Source of the DNA: Lepas anatifera
Lineage: Eukaryota > Arthropoda > Thecostraca > Lepadidae
Assembly: GCA_034440635.1 (NCBI GenBank)
Contig: JAOTON010000765.1
Location: 809,001 to 873,000, forward strand
DNA: 64,000 nt
Direction: 5' to 3'
Shown in pieces: positions 33,826 to 43,261 of the stretch. Position numbers and translations under genes: made by a program. Within the stretch, counting starts at the first letter, position 1; each line of letters begins with the position of its first letter. A model generated the notes under the pieces. It searched no databases. It was not told the DNA's origin and saw only the letters and a list, made by a program, of their open reading frames with translations.

Positions 33826-35430
33826 ATGGCATTCTCCCAAGCATCTACTTCTACTGGAAAGACCCTACGGACTCCGATCCCTGCTTCGAACTTGACCAAC
33901 CCGACCACATTCTCTGAAACCAGTGATGTGATGGACTCTACGGATGATAGACCTCCCGCGCTAACTAGACCACACCAGGCTCGTGCTTCAACCCCTGTGG
34001 GGGACAAGAACACTCCCAGAGTTCTCGTCCTCACTCTTGAGGAGGGTGACAAGGTTAACCCCTTCCAGGTCGCTCAGGCCCTGGCAAAGTTTGGAACTGC
34101 AACCCACGTCTATCGGCACTCAGGCACAAAATTGGAAGTGACCATGTCATCGGAGGCAGAAACACGTGACCTATTGTCTGCTAAAAACCTTTCCTATTTA
34201 GGTGAGGGAAAGGCAGTGATCTGTGTACCAGTCTCTGTCGCTCTTCATCCGACAAAGAACAGCGCTGTGGGCGTTGTTACTTGTCGGGAACTGACAGACT
34301 CCACAGAGGAGGATGTTCTGATCGGTCTGGAGGAGCAGGGTGTAACGAAAGTGCGAAGAATGAGCAGGAGATTGAATGGCAAACTCGTGCCAACGAATAC
34401 TTTCGTTCTTACTTTCGAAAGCAAGGAACTCCCCAGAGATATTCGGGTTGGTTGGCTCTCCGTGCGTGTTCGTAAGTACGTGCCGGACCCCACGCGGTGT
34501 TACCGTTGCCAGAGGTACGGTCACGTAGCTAAGTCGTGTAAAGGGCAGGAACACTGTGGGAAGTGTTCGTCTGTGGGGCATGGGTCAGCTGCTTGCGAGG
34601 CTGATGTCACGAAGTGTGCGGTTTGTGGTGGGGACCATGAGGCGTGGTCACGTACATGCCCCAAGTTTCTCTCTGAGAGAGAAAAGCTTAAGACCAAGGT
34701 CCTGGGGACGACCCCCAAAGAAACCTCCACAGCACGAGACAACGTTGGCAACACACCCAGCTCACTGGAACCGACTATAGAACAGACGACGGCTCCTCGC
34801 TCGACTTCTTTTCGGGATGCTCTGGTGGGAAAGACGCAGCGTGTCAACCCACCTGCCACCATGGATTCATCCATGCGAGACATCATGCATCTCTCCGTGC
34901 GTGAATTTATGAATCTGCTTGGCGGTCAGGTGCTACAGCCTGACAACCAACTTGATGTCACGAACGTTGAAGCCCAACCTGACCAGCCACATAGGGTCAC
35001 AGCTGAGAAGAGTGTCCAGACAGACCCAACGGATGACTCGGTCGTGTCGGCATTAGCGCCGCAGACCAACGGTGGCAGCAGACACACCGCTGAGAAAGGG
35101 GTGCAGACTGGTACTCACAATAGGCAGCATTCAGTAGCTCATACAGAGAAAGCCGGAGAACAGTCCCAGGAACCCCCTGCAGCGAAACGCGCACGGGTCA
35201 ACCGAGCAGATGCTCCCGGCCCTGTGAGTACCAAAATACCTCCTGCTGTGACACAGAGCGAAGGAGTCACTCCAAAAAAGGTAGGAAGTGCGGTACCCAC
35301 CATCACAACCGTAACAAACTCAACATTACAGACGTCCACAGAATCGAAAGGCAGAACACCCTCAAACAAGATAACCAAACGGTTTGGCTCGGGCGGTCCT
35401 CCTCCGCACCCCCAAAGGGCCGTAACGTGA
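33826..35430 (+). CDS. J1 ORF1: gag-like zinc-knuckle protein, 534 aa, open
   Basis: This is the only unbroken ORF1 in the window. It should bind element RNA and form ribonucleoprotein particles. The start is ATG in MAFSQASTSTG, at the place where J0 ORF1 begins relative to the shared 5' UTR. Residues ~65-190 form the RRM-like/pre-knuckle region (RVLVLTLEEGDKVNPFQVAQ). Three knuckles begin near residue 225: CYRCQRYGHVAKSC, CGKCSSVGHGSAAC and CAVCGGDHEAWSRTC. The tail has repeated KxVQTxxx motifs (EKSVQTDPT, EKGVQTGT) and a basic AAKRARVNR patch, possibly a nuclear signal. A one-base shift near the stop would extend it into a Pro-rich tail (PPYPPPPPPPP), as in J0, so the end may itself be frameshifted. 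Confidence 0.88.
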   Translation: MAFSQASTSTGKTLRTPIPASNLTNPTTFSETSDVMDSTDDRPPALTRPHQARASTPVGDKNTPRVLVLTLEEGDKVNPFQVAQALAKFGTATHVYRHSGTKLEVTMSSEAETRDLLSAKNLSYLGEGKAVICVPVSVALHPTKNSAVGVVTCRELTDSTEEDVLIGLEEQGVTKVRRMSRRLNGKLVPTNTFVLTFESKELPRDIRVGWLSVRVRKYVPDPTRCYRCQRYGHVAKSCKGQEHCGKCSSVGHGSAACEADVTKCAVCGGDHEAWSRTCPKFLSEREKLKTKVLGTTPKETSTARDNVGNTPSSLEPTIEQTTAPRSTSFRDALVGKTQRVNPPATMDSSMRDIMHLSVREFMNLLGGQVLQPDNQLDVTNVEAQPDQPHRVTAEKSVQTDPTDDSVVSALAPQTNGGSRHTAEKGVQTGTHNRQHSVAHTEKAGEQSQEPPAAKRARVNRADAPGPVSTKIPPAVTQSEGVTPKKVGSAVPTITTVTNSTLQTSTESKGRTPSNKITKRFGSGGPPPHPQRAVT

Positions 35431-36162
35431 GCAAGGAACAGATTGGAATCATCCTATCTCCGGGTCACGGGGATACAGGGCTAATGCCCCGCCATACCCT
35501 CCGCCACCTCCGCCTCCACCAACACCACCTACGAAAACAACTAACAGGAAATGCCCCGGCACAATCGTGCGTGAAGGGAAACGCAGGCTATCCTCTCCAA
35601 ACTTACGGTGTGAGGAAAAATCCCCCAACACGTGACTGAGGAGAAAACAGATTTTGTTTTTCGAGACTCAAAAGGAAAGAGAATTTGGGTGCCAAGGGTA
35701 CAAAAAGAGCTTCTTCATCCACGGCTGCATTCTGGTTCCACCGAGAGTATCGGAAACGTGCAACATGTGTGGCAGGATGTGCCGCGCCCATCTCCAGGTA
35801 GTGATGGGAGGCACCCCGGTCAGAGAGTTCGAGAGGCGTACATGGACAGGGACACAACATTCGTGCGTCGCTCTCCGCCCAAAGGTCTGGGATACCCGGA
35901 ACGAATGGCAAGACCACCAGCAGAGTGGGACACACGTACAGCGTGGTGTGTCTCAGAAATGTTTGACGGCAGGAGTTGGGAGACGTAGTCTGTACTTGGT
36001 TGATAGGTTTGCTATATTGGGAGCTGTTTTCCAATCCACCTAGTGTGCTGTGCCGAACACAACTTAAATCGCTAGCCCTACTTTTTTTGTGCATTATAAA
36101 CAAGGATGGGCGCGAAATGACCATGTAGTCGAAGCGCCCTAAAACCCCAAACAACAACAACA
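35431..36162 (+). other. J1 residual 3' region
   Basis: After ORF1 comes a Pro-rich frame (35470-35640) similar in style to the J0 ORF1 C-terminus. About 500 bp without recognisable domains follows, then the 3' terminus. No endonuclease or RT motif was found in any frame. Confidence 0.6.
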
Positions 36163-36171
36163 GGAGGACCT

Positions 36172-36955
36172 CGTCGATAAGACGTTGAAAGGTCTGTCCA
36201 GAGTTCTGGAGTCCAAATGGCATCCTGGTCATCTCAAAGAGTCCAAAGGGAGTCGTGATGGCCGTCTTCGGGATGTCGTCTGGGTGGACAGGGACCTGGA
36301 AGTACGCTTTGGTGAGGTCCAGCCGGGCGAAAATCCGGGCACCACTGAGATTGGCAGTGAAGTCTTGGATGTGAGAGATGGGGTACCGATCGGGGACGGT
36401 GATGCGGTTCTGGGACCGATAGTCGCCACAGGGCCTCCAACTGCCAGGGGTGTTCTTCGGGACCATGTGTAGTGCGGATGCGTATGGGCTCTTACTAGGA
36501 CGGATGATACCTTGCTCGAGCATGTGTTGGAATTCGTCCTTCACGATGCTTAGGCGAGCTGCATCAAGGCGCCTAGGTCGGCAGAATGGAGGAGGACCCT
36601 TGGTGACGATGCGGTGAACAACGTTGTGCCGGATTTCCTTGCCGATGAATGGCGAGCCTGTGACACCTGGATATCGCTCGAGGAGCTCCTTGTACGGTGG
36701 TTGACACTGTGGGAGGCAGGCAGAAACATGCGAAGGGACGCCCCGCTTTCCACCTGTGACAGTTAAGCCTGTAGTGTTGTCCACCAACTGGCGAAGGCGG
36801 GGATTGACATTGAGGTTGTGGTGCGACAGAAAATCACTTCCAATTATTGCGATGTTGACGTCAGCTAGGATGAATGACCAATGGAAGTCCCGACGGAGAC
36901 TGAGAGACAGCTTCAGTGTCTTGGTTCCATAGGTCTTAATGGGGCTGGAGTTCAC
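36172..36955 (-). pseudogene. Gypsy reverse transcriptase, N-terminal part
   Basis: The frame carries [71 protein letters not shown] (first catalytic Asp) and [19 protein letters not shown]. It then runs into the inserted J1. The first codons overlap the end of the protease region after a one-base shift (near 36955-36990). Confidence 0.88.
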
Positions 36956-37140
36956 AGCGTGCAGCGGGAGTGAAGATTGTGTGGCCTTATCGGCTGGTTT
37001 AGCGGAAGTATGCTGTATTGGGCATCAGTGTCGACGAGGAACCGCAGGTTAGTTCCAGGATCCTCCACAAACAATGGGGCCTGAAGCGAGCCGTTGACGG
37101 TGGATGTGGGGCACGAGGTCGGCGACTCCTCACGCCCCAT
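36952..37140 (-). pseudogene. Gypsy aspartic protease region
   Basis: The sequence [19 protein letters not shown] aligns with the family motif FLVDTGAxxSVLP, so the active-site triad reads D-T-D instead of D-T-G. A one-base shift after LPLN puts the following text ([14 protein letters not shown]) in the RT frame. With both lesions this copy should not process polyprotein. Confidence 0.75.
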
Positions 37141-37142
37141 GG

Positions 37143-37505
37143 CTAGTTTAAATGCTCATATGAGCAGGGCTTCGTGCAGCTCCGGGCGTCCTTGCCGAAC
37201 TTACGATGGTACCAGCAAATGCTGTGCTCTGGAGGGTCGGTACGCTCTGCGGGTCGGGAGCGATGGCCCGAGCTGGAGCGGTTGCGACTTCTGAGCGACT
37301 TGAGCTGAGCCGAGATATCGTCAAGCTGTTTAGAGATCTTTTTCAGCGTCATCGAGTTTTCCCGGGACCTCTGGCATCCATCGCCTTGGCTTGCAGCAGG
37401 CAGGCAGGAATCTGCACTGCCTACTTTGTCATCATCATAGTTGGGGTTTAAGGGCGCGTCGACTGCAGTGGTCATATTGCGCCCATAACTTAGCATATTG
37501 CGCAC
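37143..37505 (-). pseudogene. Gypsy gag C-terminus with single zinc finger
   Basis: The frame contains a coiled segment (LKKISKQLDDISAQLKSLRS), a basic Ser/Arg stretch and the finger CWYHRKFGKDARSCTKPC of the arthropod gypsy type. It is cut from the gag body by the J4 fragment (about 37525-37997). Confidence 0.75.
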
Positions 37506-37524
37506 ATAGGAGACGTGTAGATAC

Positions 37525-37997
37525 GCAACGAGTAGTAGTAGTCAGTACGGGTTTCTACAGGTCAAGTACTAAAACTAAAAGGTAGTGTCGCGTCCTAAAA
37601 TGTGCTAAATCTCTAATCTCTACATTATAAGATCCGGGCTAGAAATGGACGTTTCACATCACGGGACTAGGTCGGCGAATAAATTATATTGAAGTCGATA
37701 CTTTTCAAAAAGCCATGATACCTGATAACTCAACAGAAGGGGACTGTCCCAAAAGACATTCCAATGATGGAGACCCCCCAAGTGTCGCATTCTTTCGATC
37801 TGGTAATCTGGACAATCCACAAGAACATGCCTAACGCTAAGCTGGTCACCGCATCGCGGGCACTCAGGTCGCTCTCCTCTGCTCAAGAGGTACGAATGGG
37901 TGGCGTGCGTGTGACCAATCCGCAGCCTAGAGAGAATAACCTCTTCTCTCCTAGATCCCAAACTACTCGACTGCCACTCCCCTATCTTGAGGCTTAA
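37525..37997 (-). mobile_element. J4: 5'-truncated Jockey/I-type fragment in gypsy gag
   Basis: The minus strand reads GEWQSSSLGSRREEVILSRL, then a C-terminal knuckle (CPRCGDQLSVRHVLVDC) and RMRHLGG, collinear with the J2 C-terminus at 53440-53690. It ends with an ACTACTACTACT tail near 37525. The reading frame is open from gag into J4 (38453-37659), producing an accidental gag-J4 fusion. The target duplication was not identified. Confidence 0.75.
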
Positions 37998-38437
37998 CCC
38001 GTCTGAGCTTGGAGCCTCTGGCGTCCATCTCTGCCTTGGCTTGACCAGGCGTAGGTCAAAAATGGGACACGCAGGGGCGGCTACTTTGCATATGTCATTG
38101 GAAGACACAGTGTTGGTGGGGAAGCTGTTGCGTGGAAGTGAAGTGATCACCCTATCCGCTGTTCCAGCCAGGGTGGCAAGTGGTGTGTCTGGGGGTAGGA
38201 AACTCAGAAACGGCATGGCGGCCTCTGGCATAGCTTTGAGGAATATCTGCCTTATGAGGGGCGAGTCCACCTCCGAGGTGTGGGGCTTTGTAAGCTCTTG
38301 CAAGTACCGCAAGAATTGTGTAGGCTTCCTGTCACCAAGAACTTGGTCTTCCAGCAGGGACCGGAGTTTATCCTCGGTAGACTTCCCTAAGCGAGATTGC
38401 ATGGCTTGACAGAGCTGAGTATAACAGTCCTCAGGTG
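37998..38437 (-). pseudogene. Gypsy gag, middle part
   Basis: It reads CYTQLCQAMQSRLGKS, LRYLQELTKPH, IRQIFLKAMPEAAMPFLSF and LATLAGTADRVI, typical of gypsy capsid. Its N-terminal part lies at 53924-54158 on the other side of J2. The two meet in frame (PPED then CYTQ) when the insertion and one copy of the 12-bp duplication are removed. Confidence 0.85.
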
Positions 38438-39564
38438 CCCCGCAGTGGACCAATTTTCATCTGCCGGACTCGTTTGCACCTGCTGACAGGTCTGGCACAT
38501 GGATAATTGGGTACGGGATGTGACGACACCCGCGACCCCAGTCGGCAGGATGGGTTTCGCCTCCCGCCTTCGGGCGAGAGGCTAAATCGAAACTGCTATC
38601 CTCATCCTTTCTTGGCCTTCCTAAATTCAAATCCCACCAACTCCTTGTTCCTTTTCCTCTTCTTTCCTTATTTCCTTATCTCTCCATGCTTTTCCATCCG
38701 TATCCTTTCTGTCCACTCCTAAACACCCCTCCTGCCCACTGTCTGCGTTGTCTGGCCCGGCGTGTCTCCGCGGGTGGCGGGGATGTGTGCACTCTTGCTC
38801 GTCTTGAGTGTGGACACCTCGGTCGCGTGCGGCGCGTGTCTGGGCTGGACAGCGCAGACCAACCCTCTTCCTTTTCCAACTCATAATTTCCCAGTCACCC
38901 ACATTATCCCAGTATCATGGGCGTCCTTGCACGTGCCTATGATTCCTGGATGGTCTGGGTGTATGTGGGCCTCCGGCTCGTGTGGCTGGCGATTGGATCC
39001 CTCTAATCGCCGGCCCTGCGGGCCGGGGGCTCGCTTCTCTCGGACCAGCCGGGAATCAGTTGTGACGAGCAGGTGGTAGTCGCCTGCTCCGATGAGGCCG
39101 TGCGAGGGCGCCTGTCTTTTTAAGGTGAGCTGCGCACCGACCCGTACCCCGGGATGAAGGAGTCCTGGTAGCTGAGCTGAGGGATGCGCTGTGTTCGTTC
39201 GTGTTCCTTTAGCAACACTCTACTTTGGTCTGGATTTCCGCAAGGGCGGGGAACTCTTGAGGGCATCGACAAGAGTAGCAGCATTGTAAAAGTCTGTCGG
39301 CCTTTGGTGGGGCTCGGCTGTCCCTCTCTCCTTGGTGAGGTCCCGACTTCACCCGGGGAGGGAGGGGTGTCCGTGCCCCGCCCGGGGTCGTCTAGGCTAG
39401 GTACAAGGGGGGACCGTCGTCGGGGCGGGGGGGTTTGGTGAGTCTCTCTCCCCCTCTGTAACGGCGGCGTCTCCCCCCGTATAGCTAGCCCGTGCGTCGT
39501 CTCGCCTCGTAGCACCCTCGTCGGAAGGGGGCGCACGTGGCTGGCTGAAATCAATCATACTCCC
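38438..39564 (+). promoter_or_regulatory. J2 5' untranslated region
   Basis: The region runs from the target duplication to the ORF1 ATG, about 1.1 kb, with no coding domain. It is pyrimidine-rich at 38600-38760 and GC-rich at 39300-39480. It does not resemble the J0/J1 5' UTR, so J2 is a different subfamily. No promoter element was identified. Confidence 0.6.
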
Positions 39565-39821
39565 ATGGACACTACAAACCCCATAAATCCCATTCCTTAC
39601 CCTTCACAGGAGGAAGACACTTCCCAGCCCCCTAGAGGGGAAGGGACCGAGCGAACACTGACACCTGGTTCGCAAAAACCGATCATTCAGCCCTCATGTC
39701 CTCGTGTTTTGGTAATGCGGGGACTGGACTCCTCTCTGGCGGCCTTGTCGCCTTTCAAGCGTAAGGAGGCCCTCGACCACCTTGGAAGGGTTGTTAGGTG
39801 CGAGAAGTTACGCGATGGAGC
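39565..39821 (+). pseudogene. J2 ORF1, N-terminal part before the hAT insertion
   Basis: ATG at 39565 starts MDTTNPINPIPYPSQEEDTS. The conserved RVLVMRGLDSSLAALSPF segment follows, and the piece ends EKLRDGA at the 8-bp target site GATGGAGC. It continues in the same frame at 48568 with LEVEFAKTEDAERALSV, showing that the hAT entered one uninterrupted gene. Confidence 0.88.
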
Positions 39822-40518
39822 CAGAGACGGCGGATTCCATTTTCGAGAAGTGGTGCAAGATTTTCTGGAGGGGGCGCCTTCCTCCCCAGGGGGCGCCATC
39901 ATCTCTTGGGGGGCGCCTTTGCTATCCAATGGCGTTCTGCAGAAACTCTTTGGACTCGGCGTGCGAGGCCACTTGGGGTGGTTTATTTCTAATATTCCGA
40001 AAAATAGGTATTTTAGATTTCGCGTAAACTCAGTCGTATCGGATTGGCATCAGCAACAGAGTAGCATAGCCCAGGATTCTGCGATATTCATAGCCTTGTT
40101 TGCAGTTATGACCAATGATATTGCAGACACTTCCCGCAAACATACGTCACGTGTTTTTCGTTGAAGACTTCACAATATGTGTGACAGTGTCTACTACAGC
40201 AGCTGCGCAGAGGCGGCTGCAGCTTGGCCTTGACATATTGCAGCAATGGATCACACGCAATGGACTGAAATTTTCAAGTTCAAAGACATAGTGCATGCAC
40301 TTTTATAATAGACATTGAGACTGAATACCCGATTTCGTAAATTCGCGGAAATCCGAGCGACGTTGTAGCAGAAACCGGATTTATCAGGCTCACACTCGAT
40401 AAGCTTTCATATGTGCCACACCTGAAAGATTTCCGCAAAAAAATGTTTCGATACGCTGAAAATACTGCAGGTGTTGACGAGGATGAGATACCGTGCAGAT
40501 AGAGAAATGTTTCTCATG

Positions 40519-40600
40519 CTATACACGTTATACGCTTATCGCCTATATATACGTTATGCGCACGTTATACGCTCATTGTTATACGCTACGTTATAAGCTT
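40519..40600. repeat. Short degenerate tandem of ACGTTATACGC-like units
   Basis: Four to five imperfect copies of ACGTTATACGCT with TAT spacers expand the RT remnant of J3 between YTRYT-like text and the LIRPKIEYG match. Confidence 0.65.
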
Positions 40601-40664
40601 CTTATGCTGTATAGATCACTTATTCGTCCGAAGATCGAGTACGGCTGTGTCAGAGCCGCATGAC

Positions 40665-42105
40665 GAAATCCATGGAGCGAAGCGGATTGAGATTTCTCAA
40701 GAGGCTCTATTCTGGCCGTTTGGCGGTTCTGACAGTTGATACCAGGGCTCTGCAATTGTGTAGGGTGATTGCCCTTTTACGCTAGATGCCCAAACTAAGG
40801 CCCCCGAATTTAAATTCAAAATAGTTTTTGAGAAATTTTGGAACAAATGTTTTCAATTTTGCATGTTTATCATTTTTATTTCTTAAGCGACGAACTTGAA
40901 ATTTGCCTCCTTTTGAATAAGCAACAAGGCCACCTAAGAAAAAAAGTTCGAACTGGTCCGACAATATTTATTACGCCAAAACGCAGTATTTCTAGTACAA
41001 GCAAAATTGTAGCTGCGGTGCCCTAAAACTCTAATAATCATCTAGTACAAGCAAAAAAGATATTGAAATTTGACAGCCGACTTGTAAGCTCGAAATGTCA
41101 GAAGGCACGCTTCAGTTAGTTTAAAGACAGCCACGTGGAGGCAGCTACGTCAATTTTCTTGTGCTTAGGCATAGTTTCCAGTGGAAAACGTAAAATTTTG
41201 ACCTAGTTTTTGCCATTTTGCCGGAGGACTACATTTTTGCTCATTTCATTTAAATCTTAATCTCTCGCGATCAAATGCGCCGATTTGACTTTTCATTTCA
41301 AATAATGAAAGAACATTGCTTCCGCCTGATAATATTCGGAGATGGATATCGTGATAATAAAATTCATTGTCTTATATGTATAAATATAATTTTAGTAGAA
41401 AACCATTTATTTGCAGCTTTTCGGTTCAGAGCACATGTCATTCACAAGCTCAGAATTGACATGACTGAATAGGAAAATTAATTGCAGTCATTCAATTCAT
41501 TTACACTACCCACTTATCTCCAACGGCTTTGGAGTAATTCGTCCGAAAGGGTATTTCAAGGAGCTAAATTTCTCGGAACATGTTTGCTTCTCACCATGGT
41601 TTCAAGTCCTCAAAATGAATGGAAGTGGATGCAATTTGGCATAAAGCTAGCTTAGGGTCCTGGGTCGCCGATACAAGTGATTCTAGGCGAATCTAATGTT
41701 TGGTTCGTCTTCTAGAAGCAGCTTTATACCATGCCTTTTCTGTACGAACACAACACCCGGCGCCACGATCACGTCATCGTTTTGATTGCGTGATACCGGC
41801 CAGTGACCTCCTGACGGGTCACAGGTGTAGGGTTAGTGGGAGTCGGTACAGTGTGGCGCAGTGGTCTAGTGGTTAGAGGTCCTGTCTCGTGATGAGGGGT
41901 GCGCGGGTCGAATCCGGGGTTGACTGCGGGATATTTACTATTTATTTCAAAGAAAAGAATGATGGCACTCACCTACAGGCTTATGAAGAGATACATTGAG
42001 AATGAAATATGGTTGATTTCAGCACATTGTCATGCGGCTCTCCTGCGCCGGTGGGGGGTTATCCCAGGTCGCAGACCGGGGTTGCGTATGAGGCCACTCC
42101 TTAGT
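40665..42105. other. Insertion within J3, contains a tRNA-like SINE
   Basis: J3 homology stops near 40665 and resumes near 42110, leaving about 1.4 kb of AT-rich sequence without coding features. The tRNA-derived SINE at 41854-41945 lies inside. No terminal repeats were recognised. Confidence 0.5.
41854..41945 (+). mobile_element. SINE-3: tRNA-derived head
   Basis: GTGGCGCAGTGGTCTAGTGG and GTTAGAGG (A-box region) and GCGGGTCGAATCCGGGG (B box with GGTCGAATCC) are spaced as in tRNA genes. No folded acceptor stem or CCA context supports a functional tRNA. The body is short and its end is uncertain. Confidence 0.6.
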
Positions 42106-42258
42106 CCGCCAAAAAGATTATCGATATGTCCGTCATTTCGCTATCAGAATAGTAACAGGAGCGTTCCAAGCTTCACCCATAATAAGCATGCTAGTGGAAA
42201 TTAGTGAAATACCGCTACAAATGCGCAGTAAGATACTCGCTTTGCATTAAGCGATTAA

Positions 42259-42707
42259 AAGGAATGTGGCACCTTTAGAACGTGATTTTAACTGAGATAG
42301 CCAAGTTGTAAAGCAAATCGGAAAACCAGGTGCTCTATATATCATTTGTCTTGGAACTCGATTTTTCCGTAGAAAAAAACTAAAACCTACCCGAAATGTA
42401 CCTCTCATGTACCTCTCGCCAGGCGGCCATTGTTGTGAGCTGCTGGTGTGACGACATATGCTGACATCACGATGAGCATCAGCCAATCGAAGCCCTTGAA
42501 GTGTTTCGAGTATGGTAGTGGTTGCCAGATCATGACATCATCCAGAGGCAGATATTTATTCATTTTTCTAGAGGAGTATTTTAAAAATAAAAGCATTGAG
42601 CTTGTTGTACATTTTTCAGAGAAATCATGAGTGGTTTCATTATTTTCGGCTAAAAGTACGCCTAATTACACAAAATTCCAGGATTTTACCAAGGTGCCAC
42701 GTTCCCT
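42259..42707. mobile_element. TTAA-flanked MITE inside J3
   Basis: The ends AAGGAATGTGGCACCTT and AAGGTGCCACGTTCCCT are inverted repeats. Both are flanked by TTAA (42255-42258 and 42708-42711), as in piggyBac or Kolobok-type elements. It splits homology to the J2 post-RT region and has no coding capacity. Confidence 0.75.
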
Positions 42708-43261
42708 TTAAAATAAGTCACCAACACGCCCCACATACGAAACATTTTTTTGGCGACACCTACCTCAGTCAGATAGACAGTGGCTCGCGTTTTGCAACCC
42801 GTCACCAGGGAGTGAGAGTCTGTGCCTGGCTGGCACAGGCTGGTATCGACAGCAATCTCGTCGAACCACATGAAGCAGCTGTTATTGAACCATAGCTCAT
42901 CTCGACAGTTAACACGAACACAACCTACGCCAACAAAGCAAAAATTTGCCTCCTGAACCGACGCGCCAGTATTTTATGAACTTGCTTGCGGAGCCGTTCG
43001 AAAACCATGTCTGTTTCTATATAGACGGTTGCAAAAGAAAGTGACAATGGCACAGGGCGTGCATTTGTTGGTGACGATGTTGAGAAGTTTTCTAGTTTGC
43101 CTTACGAAGCATCCATTTTTACTTCAGAGCTGTACTCCATTTTTTTTTGCTGTTTGGACCAAGTGTCTAAGCTGATGGTGAGGAAGTTTGCGATTTTTAC
43201 CGATTCGCTGTCTTATCTGCAGACATTGAAGCCATTTTATTTCTATAATGCGTCGTCACCT

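Larger units (their letters stand above)
33368..36162 (+). mobile_element. J1: ORF1-only Jockey/I-type element inside gypsy RT
   Basis: A 9-bp target duplication GGAGGACCT at 33359-33367 and 36163-36171 bounds the element. It starts ACCGGGGGTAAGCC, as J0 does, and ends with AGTCGAAGCGCCCTAAAAC and a CAACAACAACA tail; J2 ends with the similar AGTCGGCGCGCCCTAAACC and an ATGATGATG tail. It carries a full 5' UTR and an open ORF1 but no recognisable endonuclease, RT or RNase H, so about 3.5 kb is missing. The intact duplication fits transposition as a deleted, non-autonomous copy or a later internal deletion. Confidence 0.88.

Noticed and set aside
35603..36171. Extension of the gypsy RT frame through J1
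   Set aside because: The open frame past 36171 is the antisense of inserted J1 sequence and not part of the RT protein.
39822..40164. ORF fusing J2 ORF1 N-terminus with RT-like sequence as a novel gene
   Set aside because: The fusion is created by the hAT terminus and the J3 fragment; the 8-bp duplication shows that ORF1 continues at 48560.
41854..41930. tRNA gene
   Set aside because: Only the internal promoter boxes look tRNA-like; no matching acceptor arm was found.
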